A DNA stretch of 64,000 bases, taken from Welwitschia mirabilis (Eukaryota > Gnetophyta > Gnetopsida > Welwitschiales). Location of the stretch: the NCBI GenBank assembly GCA_051453625.1, contig JBOZIK010000001.1, positions 203,852,790 to 203,916,789 of the forward strand, read 5' to 3'. How positions within the stretch are numbered: position 1 is the stretch's first letter; each line of letters opens with the position of its first letter. The position numbers were made by a program, and so were the translations under genes. The notes beneath the pieces were generated by a model. That model was given only the letters and a program-made list of their open reading frames with translations. It was not told the origin of the DNA and made no database searches. Below, one piece after another: positions 1 through 10,889 of the stretch.

Positions 1-963
1 GTTTTTTTCTTGCTTATTCTTCTTAATATATTTAATGGTTTAACCTATAGTTTAATTTTTTTCTATGTGAGGATTTAGATCAAGTTTAACTCACTTTCAC
101 TAACTCTTCCAACACTTTCTAAGAATTTTCTAAAATAAGGTTCAAAAAATTTCCTCTACATGAAAAATAAACTAGTTGCTTAGCTTGATTGTTGAGTTCA
201 CTATAAAATTAGTCTACTAATTCTTCTTAAGAAAAAGCATCTAGAGAGTTTGAATGTAAAGAAATAAANNNNNNNNNNNNNNNNNNNNNNNNNNNNNNNN
301 NNNNNNNNNNNNNNNNNNNNNNNNNNNNNNNNNNNNNNNNNNNNNNNNNNNNNNNNNNNNNNNNNNNNGTTGAGTTCACTATAAAATTAGTCTACTAATT
401 CTTCTTAAGAAAAAGCATCTAGAAAGTTTGAATGTAAAGAAATAAAAAATCTTTCATAAGTCAAGGCATAATCTTCATTAGGCTATTGTTGAAATTTGGT
501 TATTTCTTTTTTACATTTTCTAATGATAGTTTCACTCATGAATCTTTTAATGAAAGCTTCTTGAACTTGACTTCATGATTTTAAAATTTTATGAGGAATT
601 ATTATTAACCAAAGTATATCTTTACCTTTTAAAGTAATGAGAAAAATGACCATGTAAGTTTTATCGCTTATTCTTTTCTTACATTTCCTGAAGTAAGCAC
701 TAACTATTCAATGTCGATAATGTGTTGTAAAGAATATTCATCATATTCACCACTAAAAAAGGGGTGAGCGTTTAGGTTTCGAATTTTGATATCATCATCA
801 GGAGGTAAATCAAAAGTGATTTGAATTTCACATTTTTATTAGTAATCAATTCTATAAAGGTGACATTATCAGTGGGTTTTATAAATGTAGTCATAGGAGT
901 TCTAATGATAAGGGGTGGATTAGATAAAGTGACTTACTCTTGCTTTTGCGACAAACTAGACAT
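1..963 (-). pseudogene. gag start of element A (decayed)
   Basis: Gag would form the nucleocapsid-like particle of the retrotransposon. On the minus strand an ATG at 963-961 opens a frame beginning MSSLSQKQE, then a stop, and continues as recognisable gag towards position 1. The start matches that of the gag at 34476 (MSSAIHKQK) in element B, and the part near 600-400 matches the B stretch around QVQESFIKRF, a typical retrotransposon gag core with aromatic and basic residues. Several in-frame stops and a 100-base gap at 269-368 interrupt it. The zinc knuckle would lie outside the window. This is a nonfunctional relic; the family call rests on the B copy. Confidence 0.65.
191..446. repeat. 78-bp sequence duplicated on both sides of an assembly gap
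   Basis: The 78 bases at 191-268 recur at 369-446 with one visible difference (G versus A near the middle), separated by exactly 100 N. Copies that abut a gap on both sides usually mean that two contigs overlap and were not merged. A true tandem duplication cannot be excluded. Confidence 0.8.
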
Positions 964-1634
964 GTTTAAAAATTAAAAACTATCTTTGAAATAATCTTCT
1001 AAAAAATTTTCTTTCACAAAATCAGATTCTAAATAAATAAATGTATAAATTTCAAGAATTTTTGAAACTTACATACCTTTGTTATGCATACCTAAGTTAA
1101 TTTCAAAGTTAATCAAAACTTATTGAATATTTTCCTCTATGAATAGCTGCTATCTCTAATATTTTTCTTTCTTACTAGATTTTGTCATGTTTTAGCATGC
1201 TTAGTTTTGATGCATGGTGTGTCATACCTATGTTCGTCTAGATGATAGTCAGAACAATAGAAACATAGAAAATATAAAAAAATAAAAAATGCAGAAAATA
1301 GAAATGCAAAATACTAAACACAGAAAGTAGACTATTATTCTCTTGATTTATCTAGATGACAGATGGGATGATAGATGGGATGACAGGAAATATCCAAAAA
1401 ATTTTAAAAACGTAAAATACTAAAAAGATTGAGGCAGAGAGGCTGTCATTACCACACGTTATCTAAACAATGAGGTGGATGACAAAGTATTTATTTTGCA
1501 ATGCAAAAATAGATACTATGAAAGAAAAACCTATATTACTATTGCTAAAAATACAGTGCTACTATAGGCAAACATGTAAACCAAGATATAAATACTCACT
1601 TGAGTAATGACAACTCTCAAACTTTAAGTAGCAT

Positions 1635-1652
1635 TCCCTAGTAATAGCACCA
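1635..1652 (-). other. Primer-binding site of element A, tRNA-Asp type
   Basis: On the minus strand, three bases inside the LTR end, the 18 bases read TGGTGCTATTACTAGGGA. Against the tRNA-Asp complement commonly used by Athila elements (TGGCGCCGTTGCCGGGGA) the differences are all C to T or G to A. Confidence 0.8.
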
Positions 1653-1655
1653 AGA

Positions 1656-2758
1656 TGTTGCAGTATGTACTTGTGCAAATAATTATGCTCAAGGAGATTC
1701 TATCATTGACAAATTAAATAGATATTTTGCATAACACAACATAGTAATATAGATAGGAGTGAACTTAAATGTTGTAATCCATTAAAATTCTAGGCTAGAA
1801 GAAAGATAACTGATTTTAACAAAAAACACTTATGTATTATAGTAACAGAAATAAATTGCAATGTATAAAATCACAATGTAACATACTTATGTAAAGTTAA
1901 TCTAAGAAGAAAAAGGAATAATTCACTTAAACTAATAATGTTCAACCTTGACAAAGGTTTTCCTCATAGCCTACATCACTCAAGAAACTATCACAAAATC
2001 AAAAGCAACATAAACTATGAGGGATAAGTAACAATAAGCATAGAAAATGAAAAATAACTCTTTATATTAATCTCAAACCACATCCAAGTTATAAAGTATC
2101 CACACCTCAATGGAAAAGCATAGTCTAACACTAATAAAGACATCTCTCTGCAACTATTAAGGATCGATTTCTGACCCTTCGATCTCCCATCATGAGAATT
2201 TTTTGTACAAGAGAAGATCAAAAGGAATCAAAAAGTGGAATTAATAGTTATTGATAACAAACATTTAAATAACAAAATAGATAAACAAGCATGGGCATCA
2301 CCCTAACATCCATGCAAGAGACACATAGACAATGACATAATTTAAGTGAATGTTTAGTGAAGTGTTATAATAGATGTTATTCTCTTATTATCTAGATGAT
2401 ATAGGAAATGATGTTATCTCATAAATATTTCATGTCATCTACCAAATTTATTATAGTTATCATTCTTATTGGCTTAACTATTCTATCATTCATACAGTCA
2501 TTTGAACCATGAGGTAGATGATAAGATTTTTACAAGTGTTTATGTGATGCATCAGCCTCAATGTTTATAGGAAGTTTACTCCAAAATAGAAAGTATTATA
2601 AACTACTTTAGATGCTACAAAATATTATGGAGATTGCATGTTTTTATATCTTTCATCTCATCTCTTCATTATCATGGAAATCTAGTGTAAACTTGTTTAA
2701 TATCCTATAAAACTACTCAAAATACCCTATCATCTATATGCAAGTTGGCAGCACAACA
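1656..2758 (-). repeat. 5' LTR of element A
   Basis: The 1103-bp stretch begins TGTTGCAGTATG and ends GCAGCACAACA on the plus strand, so it has TG...CA ends and a 5-bp terminal inverted repeat (TGTTG/CAACA). It aligns along its length with the two LTRs at 28806-29892 and 35150-36241. Shared blocks include the start, the stretch around 2020-2220 and the last 15 bases. Confidence 0.85.
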
Positions 2759-3165
2759 TTACACTTAAATACCAACATCGCACTTGGTCTTTTAATTCTC
2801 TAGCATCTTTTATTTGACTCTAGCACCTTTTATTTCACTTTAGTCTACTCTATGAGGACTTTCAATGTCATACTTGGGTGTTGGACATCACATTTTAACT
2901 TTAGCACTTCTGCACCCTATAATGTTAGACTTGAAATACTTAACAATGCATGTCCTTGACAGTTACCAGTAGTGGGACATATATTATTAATAATCGTTAC
3001 GATAATTACTAGACTAATTTAGTAATCATCATTTAGTTATAAGTATTTAATTCTTCTACTAGTATTATAAAAAGAACATAATGCCCATGAGAAAAATAAG
3101 GGAATACTCTCAGAAGAATAAGAAAAAATAAAGAGATGTATTAGTTTAAAAGGACATCGAATCCA
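2759..3165. other. Intergenic, nothing recognised
   Basis: AT-rich sequence between the LTR of element A and the next element. The first five bases (TTACA) would be the target duplication of A, but the partner copy is outside the window. No reading frame or repeat was recognised. Confidence 0.5.
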
Positions 3166-4140
3166 CTGACACATTATGAAACAAAAAATAAATGAAATAA
3201 TAGATGATATAGAGACACAATTAGACTACATTTGCTCTTAGAATGAACTTCTTACTAGTAGGATCGATAACCTCCTATCTTACTTGGAACAATGACCTAT
3301 TAAATAGAACATTAAGACATTCCAAACTAATCATCTATCTTAGGGTAAAACACTTTACTCATCATAGTCAACCTTTCAAATCTTTAAATGAAATGGATAA
3401 ACACAAAGGTTAATCTTTAAGCCTTTCTATCCCATCAAGTAAACATCTATAGTATGAAACAGGAAGAAGAAGCAAAAATCACTAAAATGATTTGACTTTT
3501 AAAATATTTCATTAGAATAAATATGTGGATATGATTCCATTTTTCTTATAGGGAATTCATAGGAATAGTGGTCCCTATGTCAACAAAAATACCCTCAATA
3601 AGTACCTTAATACACCTTCATGAAGAAATTTATCCTTAAAGATTTCTTAGAAGATCAAAAGCTAGAATTTTAATGCCTCCATCTTGAAAAGTACCCATCA
3701 ATGAACACGAGTCTAAATTCTAGTGGCTGATGAAATATCAAAAGAATTTCTCAAAGAAGTAGATAATTGACAGTTTCATCATTATCATACCCACCAAACT
3801 TAAAATCATCCTTTTTACTCTAGAAATTAAATTAGTTGAAGATGCCTATTAGAAATCAAGAAACTACCTTAAAGGGTAGGATAATTAATAGAATAAAAGT
3901 TAAAACCTTATTACAAGGACAAAACCCAAGATTATAACTAATAGAATATTATGCTCAAATCCAAATTGACCTTTTTTATTTATCCTAAAAACGTCTTAGA
4001 TACCAAAACTAGAAAATTAAGAAATAAGAATGTAAAGGAAGTACTTTTCTAATGGACCCATTATACTCAAAAAACTTGGAAAAAAAAGAAAGTATATGTA
4101 GGATACTTTTTCCAAACTTTTAAATAAAATTATCATATGC
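3166..4140 (+). pseudogene. Decayed Ty3/gypsy (chromovirus) fragment with chromodomain remnant
   Basis: Chromodomains at the integrase C terminus of chromoviruses are thought to guide insertion into particular chromatin. At 3976-4130 the plus strand reads VLDTKTRKLRNKN, then VKEVLF, a stop, W, and a T-W pair followed by lysines. This is the arrangement of a chromodomain (VLD.K..KLRNK...EVLV.W.....ATWE). Upstream, from about 3174, a frame starting MKQKINEIIDDIETQ could be the start of a gag, but there is not enough room for a full pol in between, so most of protease, RT and integrase would be deleted. Several stops stand where relatives have Gln. The chromodomain call is moderate; the gag call is weak. 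Confidence 0.45.
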
Positions 4141-4302
4141 TATTTTTCCGCTTTTTTAGTGCATCTCTTAATATACAATATTTTCCTTCCTTATGTTTCA
4201 TAGATAATATAGAAAACAATCTGGACAGGCATTTCTTCATGAATGGTATAAGAAGAGAAGAAACTACATTCAAGTATGAGCATGATAATTAAGAAGAGGG
4301 AA

Positions 4303-4665
4303 TGTAATATTCCAAATTCATAAATTATAAAGAAGTGTATTAAGACATTGTATAAGCATGATTAATGAGTTGTTATAAATGGATATGACTCAAATATGTG
4401 AATTATGTTCTTTCATTATGTTATTTAAGCCTATGGTATTAGGTGAAGGTGGATAGATAAAATGGATGTAACCAACGACAACCTTGGCTAATTTCCAAGT
4501 ACCCCAAGAAAGGGGCTTAGGTTAGAGTCTATACCTTTATCTTTATCCACTACTCTAGGGTTGTTGAATAATGATAAGAAATTTAATCTATTGTTATCAA
4601 TAATAAATTTTACATTTTTGTTAAATTATTTCTTGTTATTCTTATTAATATTGGCATAATATTTA
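4303..4665 (+). repeat. Probable chromovirus LTR
   Basis: A purine-rich run (AAGAAGAGGGAA) directly precedes TGTAATATTCC at 4303, the usual polypurine tract and LTR start of chromoviruses. The position, about 170 bp after the chromodomain remnant, fits a 3' LTR. An AATAAA-like signal lies near 4605. The 3' end is not defined; about 4665 is a guess from a terminal CA. No second copy was found in the window. Confidence 0.4.
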
Positions 4666-4739
4666 CATACTCCTTTTTACGTAAAATGACTTAAATAGTA
4701 AAATCAAACATCATATTATCTTTATCAAAGTAGAAAATG

Positions 4740-5760
4740 AAAACCAAGGATAGAAAAACCTTAGTAAAAATATATCAACTCTAACATTAGACAACAATAT
4801 TAATATTATAGAAACTAGAGAAATAAAGATATTAATGATGATAAATAAAGGTATGAAATAGATAAATGAGAGGAAGAAATTTTTGTCCAACCATAACCAA
4901 ATCCTAGGGAAATCACTAGTAAAGTAGTATCAACTAGATTAAGAAAACCTAAAGCAATGGATTAGGAAATAAAAAGAACAGACTAAATAAATAATCCAAT
5001 TAAAATAGTAAAAAACTCAAACAATAAAGAAACAACCAGAAACTATGCCTTTTCTTATGTGAAGCAAAGAAATTAAATACCATAAGATTTAAAAAGACAT
5101 TAAACATCTAACTAAAGTCTTAAAAATACCACTATAGCTTTACCTTTATTACAATTACTAAAATATGTACTAGTTTATTAGAAGCAAATGAACAGTATGT
5201 GTTTAAAGTAGAGAAGCATAAGAAGCAAATATAGATGGTTAAGAAAGATTAAGTTTTTTAAGATTCTACATAGAATTTATAGAAAAAAGAAATATGAGAA
5301 ATATAGTGACCTAGGGATACTTATGATAGATATTAGAACTAATTAAAAACTTAAAGTTAAAGCATTAAGTGTAAACATTATGGCCTATGAAACCTCTAAA
5401 TAATTAGGGAAACCAAATCTCTCATCCTACTAAGGTAAACTTCATTTGTTAGATAGATTAATAGTGATTCATGAGGATATTCTTAATGATTTACCTATTA
5501 AACTCCAAGGATTCATTTATCTGATAGACTGTTTAATGATGAAGCTCGAGGGAATACTCATGTAATTATTTTAGGAATACCTTGGATGGCTACTATTGAT
5601 GTAAATATTTACTTAAGAAAAAAAGTAATGAAAATTAATTTAGATGATTTAAAGTAAGAAATTACATTTTCTGATGCAACAGTCTTAGAAGAAATGGAAT
5701 CAAACTTTGAAGCTAAGACTAATGCTATAGTAGTTTAGGAATCTCCCACAATTTTAAGGT
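4740..5760 (+). pseudogene. gag C-terminal end and aspartic protease of element C
   Basis: The retroviral-type protease would cut the Gag-Pol polyprotein. From about 4740 a lysine- and glutamine-rich gag tail runs into a protease domain at about 5310-5680. Visible motifs are VNIMAYET after the active site, LGKPNLSSYQGKLH, DLPIKLQGFIYLID, then HVIILGIPWMATIDVN, the flap-to-ILG stretch typical of plant Ty3/gypsy proteases. The catalytic D-[ST/L]-G-A is absent: the sequence passes straight from KVKAL to SVNIM. The D copy has VIDLGASMNVM there, so about five codons were lost in frame. Stops at former Gln codons confirm that it is dead. Confidence 0.75.
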
Positions 5761-6089
5761 AATAAAATGAAGAAAAATATAAAGAAGAAAAACTAACATT
5801 ACATGAAATAGAAAGTCCACCTCTTGAAGAAGGATTAGAATACATAAAGGGAGCATCCAATCAATATTTAATTATCAATAATAATCCAACCCACTCTTAA
5901 AAGAGAAAATTAAGAAGAATGTTGGTTAAGAAAAAAATCCTTTACATGGAATCATATAGATATTAGAGGAATAAAATCAAAATATGTCAACATAGGAGTT
6001 ACGTAGATACCTCAATCAAATCTAATAGGCAAGCTGAGAGGAGATGTAGTACATACATGTAAGATGTTATTAAATAAGATATAACTAAG

Positions 6090-6690
6090 CTTTTAGAGGT
6101 GGATTTTATCTATCTAATATCAAATTTAGAATGGGTAATTCCTATAACTAGAATACACATAAAAGAGAAATAAATGGAGAGCTTGTATATATTTCAAGAT
6201 TTCAAACACAGTCACTTATAAGGATCATTTTTCCTGACCATTTGTAGGTTAGGTTCTATAAAGGATTTTTAGACATTATTACTATAGTTTTCTTGATTAA
6301 TATAGCAAATATAGTCAAGTTCATATAGCTTTAGAGGATTAATCTAAAACTACTTTTACATGTAATTGAGTAACATATGCTTTTAAGGTACTACTTTTTC
6401 GGTTATGCAATACTCCATCCACATTTCAAAGGTTAGTAAATAGTATATTTTAAGATGTGATAGGAAGATTAGGGGAAGTATTTATGGATGACTTTTCAAC
6501 CTCTTACAATAACTTTAAAAAGGTTTAGATAGATTAGAAAGAGTTTTAGAAAGGTATTAAGAGAAGAAACTTAAACTAAGTTTTTTTAAAAGTTATCTCA
6601 TGCTTACAGAAGTAATAGTCTTAGACACAAAATTTCCTTAGAAAGGGATTAAGATAGATGAATAAAAAGTGGAGGCTATAAAGGATATAC
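6090..6690 (+). pseudogene. Reverse transcriptase domain of element C
   Basis: RT copies the element RNA into DNA. The order of conserved blocks is visible despite frameshifts and stops: EWVIPITRIHIKEK near 6130 (the block before the VCVDFR motif of active relatives), KTTFTCN and TYAFKVLLFRLCNTPST near 6350-6420 (active form PFGLCNAP), FQRLVNSIF, then FMDDFST with the catalytic aspartate pair at 6481-6492. The MDD box is intact, but W and Q positions around it are stops. It continues into the RNase H domain. Confidence 0.8.
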
Positions 6691-7300
6691 CACCCCCAAC
6701 TAAATTGAAAGATATTAGATATTTTCAAGGGTACATCGGATATTATGGAAGGTCTATAATGGATTTTAGTAAAATTTCTAAGCCTTTAAGTAACCTTCTA
6801 CAAAAATATGTGGAGTATATTTAGACTTATAAATGCTAAGATGCTTATCAGACATTAAAAGATAAATTGCTTAAAGCTCATATTTTACATGAACACAATT
6901 GGATAAATCCATTTTATATAATAACTGATGCATCTGTTCATGTTATAAAAGATGTTTTAGAACCAAAATATGATGATAATAAATTATATGTTATTGTTTA
7001 TATTAGAAAAAATTTTAAAGCAGCTCAGTAGAACTACACAGTTATGAAGAAAAACCTATTGGTAGTTGTCATGTCATTAGAATAATTTAGATAATATATT
7101 TTAGGGTATGAAGTAAAAGTTCATATTGATCATAATGCAATTAGATTTTTAATGAATAAGTAATAAGTAAACTCTAAGATTATGAGATGGATATTACTAA
7201 TGTAGGAATTTGCCTTAAAAATTATAGATAAAAAGGGATATAGAATGTTATAGCTAACCATTTATAGATATTAGAGTTCCTTGATGAGGAAGAATAAATA
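6690..7300 (+). pseudogene. RNase H and connection domain of element C
   Basis: RNase H would degrade RNA in the RNA-DNA hybrid during reverse transcription. After the RT thumb (IRYFQGYIGYYGRSI, near 6715-6760) comes IITDASVHVIKDVLEPKY near 6920, where the TDAS aspartate is kept. Further on are NYTVMKKNLLVVVMSLE, then GYEVKVHIDHNAIRFL near 7105-7155, with the H-D-H of this clade, and RWILLM.EFALKIID. Stops occupy several former Gln positions, for example just before NYTV and before FR in the LEQFRQYI-like block. The same string of motifs is seen in element D at 47990-48330. Confidence 0.8.
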
Positions 7301-7379
7301 AATATTAGAAATCCATGATTTATAGATATTGTCAACTTTATAGTTAGCAATAGATTACTACCTTTCTTAAATTATTATG

Positions 7380-8560
7380 GAAAGAAAAAATTATTAATAG
7401 AAGTTAAAGATTATATATGGCATGATAAATTACAATTCAGGAAATGTAAGGACCATACCATAAGTATATTTGTTGAGGAATAATTACAAGAGGAAATTCT
7501 TAAAAAAGCTTATGGTAAATAAGGAGGAAACCATCACAATGTAAGAAGAACATAAATAAAGATATTACATATGGGATACTATTAGCCAATCATATTCAAA
7601 TATTTCTAGAGAAGGGGCATTTAATCAATCATTAGAGATGCTATAAGAATGGATATAGTTAATAAAACATTTTGATATTTGAAGAATATAGTTTTTTGAA
7701 CCAATAAATCATTCTTTTTATGTAGACAGGCATGTATTATTCTGTGTTAACTATTTTACTAAGTGGGCAGAAGCTGAAGCTATCACCCATTTCTCCTTCT
7801 CAAACTATTATAAACTTTTTCTTTAAAAATATTATCTATTTATTTATAACCCTTATAAGTCTTATCTATGATAGAGGATCTCAATTTACTAGTGAAATAT
7901 TTGAAAAACATCTTCTTAAATATGGAATTCATCCTAGGTTATCTACTTCTTATCATCCTCAAACTAATGATCAAGATAAAGTGACTAACGAAGAACTAAA
8001 TAAGATATTAATAAAAGTTATAACTATAAAGAAAACAAATTGGATAGGTAATTTGAATGAAGCCTTATAAGCCTATATAATAACCTAAAAACATAATATA
8101 GGATTTACATTATATAAATTAGTTTTGGAAAAAGGGCAATATTACCTATTTAATTTAAAATCAAAACTTTTAAACTAGCTAAAGAATTAAAATAAAATTT
8201 AGATAAATCCTAAGAGGAATGAATGGAAAAGATGAATATATTAAATAAGCAAAGGGGAAAATCCCTTTGAAAAAATAACTAACACATATATAAATTAAAG
8301 TAAATCATGGTAATAGTATTAGAAAAACGGAAATTAAATAATGTGATTTAGTCTTAGTCTTTAATCCTTAAAACTTCATTTAAAACAAAAATACATCCAA
8401 AATTGGTTGGGATCATTCTTAGAAATAAAAGTAATAGAAAATATGGCATTTTAAATTTTTGACCTTAAAGAAAAAGTGACCTATCAAGTAAATGAATGAA
8501 GACTAAGTATTTATAATGAATATGAATCTTTATTGAACTTTTTAGGAAATTCCTATAGAG
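7380..8560 (+). pseudogene. Integrase of element C
   Basis: Integrase inserts the DNA copy into the genome. The zinc-binding N terminus is partly visible (GGNHHNVRRT near 7525). The catalytic core is best kept at 7732-8070, where an open stretch of 112 codons carries YDRGSQFTSEIFEKH and STSYHPQTNDQDKVTNEEL. The DDE triad is broken. The first Asp is Asn (VNYFTKWAEAEA, in another frame near 7742), the second is kept in YDRGSQ, and the glutamate of the usual GQAE is Lys. A tail ending GNSYRVERILPLY near 8550-8580 matches the tail of element D, which marks the end of pol. Confidence 0.8.
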
Positions 8561-9801
8561 TGGAAAGGATACTTCCACTTTACCAATAGCCTATAGTTAC
8601 TTTATGAAAATTATAGATCTAAACTTTACTTTTATTTTTATTTTTAAGACTATTTTAATAAAATATTTAATACTCTAAATAAGTTTTATTGGTTTAGAAA
8701 TAATTTAGATATTTATAATGAGAAAAATGTCAAGGATCATATTTTATCAATCCAAAATTTTATTGTGAAAAAAAAAATCATTTCTTAGAAATAGTAAGTC
8801 TCTAAATGGTGACTAAAATAACCCAGTTTACCTTTATTATTAGCCAACTATATGACTAGTGGAAAACATGAAAACATGAGCTATAATAAATTATCTTTAT
8901 ATCAATCAACTATTTTGGTTTAACTCTTCTACTATGAATTATTTGTCATTAAGCTCTCATATTTCACTAAAATCTTAAATCCAAAATCAAATAAGTACAT
9001 TGTTCTAATGCAAATACACTACAATAAATATTCTTGAGAGTGACCTTTAGAAATGTAATACAGTAGCTAAGCAAACTCTATTTAAGGGTTAATTAANNNN
9101 NNNNNNNNNNNNNNNNNNNNNNNNNNNNNNNNNNNNNNNNNNNNNNNNNNNNNNNNNNNNNNNNNNNNNNNNNNNNNNNNNAATACTATTGATAGAGAAT
9201 ATATTTTCATACTTTAATGTGAAAAGAAATTTCATATTTATTCTTAGAAATCCTATTATCTCCACTCCCTCATTCATGGTGCACATATTATTGAATTGAA
9301 AAGTAAATTCTTACAATTTCTCATAATACAAATTTTTTTGATACACATTAATAATCATGAGAAACTGACACTAGACAACAAGCTAAGACTTAGGTTTTGA
9401 TCATTAAATTTTATTTTAAATATTATGAAGAAATATTTAAATTTTCCAAGACAATTAGTATTGATAGCTATGTCTCTTTATTTTCATGAATAATTTATCT
9501 TATTTAACTAAATTTTTAGTATGAAGGTAATTATTACATCATTAATAAGTTTACTCTAGATAGGATAAATAATAATTTTTTAATAAATATATTAAGTAGA
9601 ATATTTTCTTTTATATAAGATAGTAAATTTCTTTAGTTATTGATGTAACTTATACAATTATTTAAAAAAATAAGAAGAAGAAGAAAATGATAATAAGAAT
9701 CAAAAATATAAAAAGTATTTTATTTGAGCAAATTGTTATTACATAAATAAGATCAGTTCACTTAGAAGATTCTCTTAAATTCACATCAACAAAAAGAAAA
9801 C
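8561..9801 (+). other. Noncoding spacer between pol and the antisense frame of element C
   Basis: AT-rich sequence with no frame or repeat recognised, including an 85-N gap at 9097-9181. Open frames that cross the gap have no meaning. The matching region of element D is 50570-51390. Confidence 0.5.
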
Positions 9802-10509
9802 TCATAGAAGATTACTTCCTGAAATAACCAAAACACCTCTTTTTTTTCCCCTTTTTTTTAAATAAAATAAATACTTGCTAGCTAGAAGAGGATTTAAGGA
9901 CAAAGATAGCATATGCATTTCATTCAAAATCTCAGTCAGCATTTGCATTTTATTAGGGTGTTCCCTCCAAAAGTTTTTATAACCTCTTATATCCCAAATC
10001 AACCTCTCAATATTTTGTTTATCAAAACTTAATGCCATCAAGATAAATTTGGAATTTATGTTTTGTAATTTATTGACTCTTCTTTCTAATTCTTTCAATT
10101 GTCTAGCATACTTTCTTAGTGTAATGTTATATCTTAACTCTTCATAATTCATTTACTAGTAAACTTATTCTACTCTCGTCTTCAAGTATTAACCAACATG
10201 ATAATAGATCTTTCAACCAAAGCATGAAGTTATGATCCCATTAAAAAACCTATGTCAAGCTTTATCTTTTAGTATAAATGAATCCAAAGCATGAAGCATC
10301 TCATGAGTGGTCCTATAAAAAGAATAAGATGGATCTATAATGATCTTAGTCCTAACAGTCACCTATCAAGAAATAGATTTAACATTCTAAATGCACATGT
10401 CTATTTGCCTAAGGTTAAAATTAAATAAACATCTTTTAATCTTTTCAATATTAGCCAAAGGTTTAAGACAAGAAAGGGAAGTGTGAAGATCAGTAGAGTA
10501 ACAAGTCAT
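9802..10509 (-). pseudogene. Antisense extra ORF of element C, conserved in element D
   Basis: The product is unknown. On the minus strand, an ATG at 10509-10507 opens a frame of 236 codons ending at 9802. The last 116 codons (from Met at 10152) are uninterrupted; the upstream half has about nine stops. It lies downstream of integrase and runs against gag-pol. Element D has a recognisable counterpart at 51390-52061. Matching blocks are CLFNFNLRQIDMCI (C) with YYLFNLGSIQINMCI (D), NYEELRYNITLRKYARQ with NYRKLNYDISLGLLARQ, and ALSFDKQNIERLIWD with ALSFDKKAIERIIWD. The protein is polar, rich in Arg, Lys, Leu and Asn, with a probable helical part around KELERRVNKL and no membrane segment. Antisense extra ORFs between integrase and 3' LTR are known in the plant Tat lineage of Ty3/gypsy; whether this is the same protein family I cannot test here. 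Confidence 0.65.
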
Positions 10510-10889
10510 GATAACTTTAGAAAATCATGAAAGAAAACTTGTAGATTGTGATATAATGAAATAAATTAGATAAGTTTCATATTTTATAGCATTATCCTTG
10601 TTTGATAACATTATATAACTATAGGTATTACTTAGTTAATGAAGATATTAAATGAATTATGAAGCATACCTATTTAAGAACCCTTCATTCCTTAAATCTT
10701 TATTCAACTGGTTAAAGAGATATTGAACTGGTTAAAACTTGATTTCTAACTTGATTTACTCTCTAAAGTTACCATCTTTCTTTATATTAAAAATAAAAAT
10801 AATATCATGATGATAAATAAAATAAAATGCATACTTATTTAATTACTTAAAATTAGTGGAATATAAATTCATCAAGTATTTTACATTAA

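Larger units (their letters stand above)
1..2758 (-). mobile_element. Athila-type Ty3/gypsy element A, 5' part only
   Basis: This is the 5' end of an LTR retrotransposon on the minus strand; the rest lies beyond the left edge of the window. Reading on the minus strand, it has an LTR (2758 to 1656), a primer-binding site (1652 to 1635), an untranslated leader and the start of gag (963 downwards). LTR, leader and gag resemble those of the complete element at 28806-36241, so both belong to one family. The primer-binding site fits tRNA-Asp with transitions only, as is usual for Athila elements. The gag frame has stops, so the copy is dead. A target duplication cannot be tested because the other end is missing. 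Confidence 0.8.

Noticed and set aside
2015-2221. 68-codon minus-strand frame
   Set aside because: It lies inside the LTR of element A, and the LTRs of B do not keep it open.
4740-8560. Stop codon reassignment (TAG/TAA read as Gln)
   Set aside because: Stops at Gln positions are frequent, but Trp codons are also changed to stops, catalytic residues are lost and frames are shifted. Cytosine decay in a dead element explains all of this.
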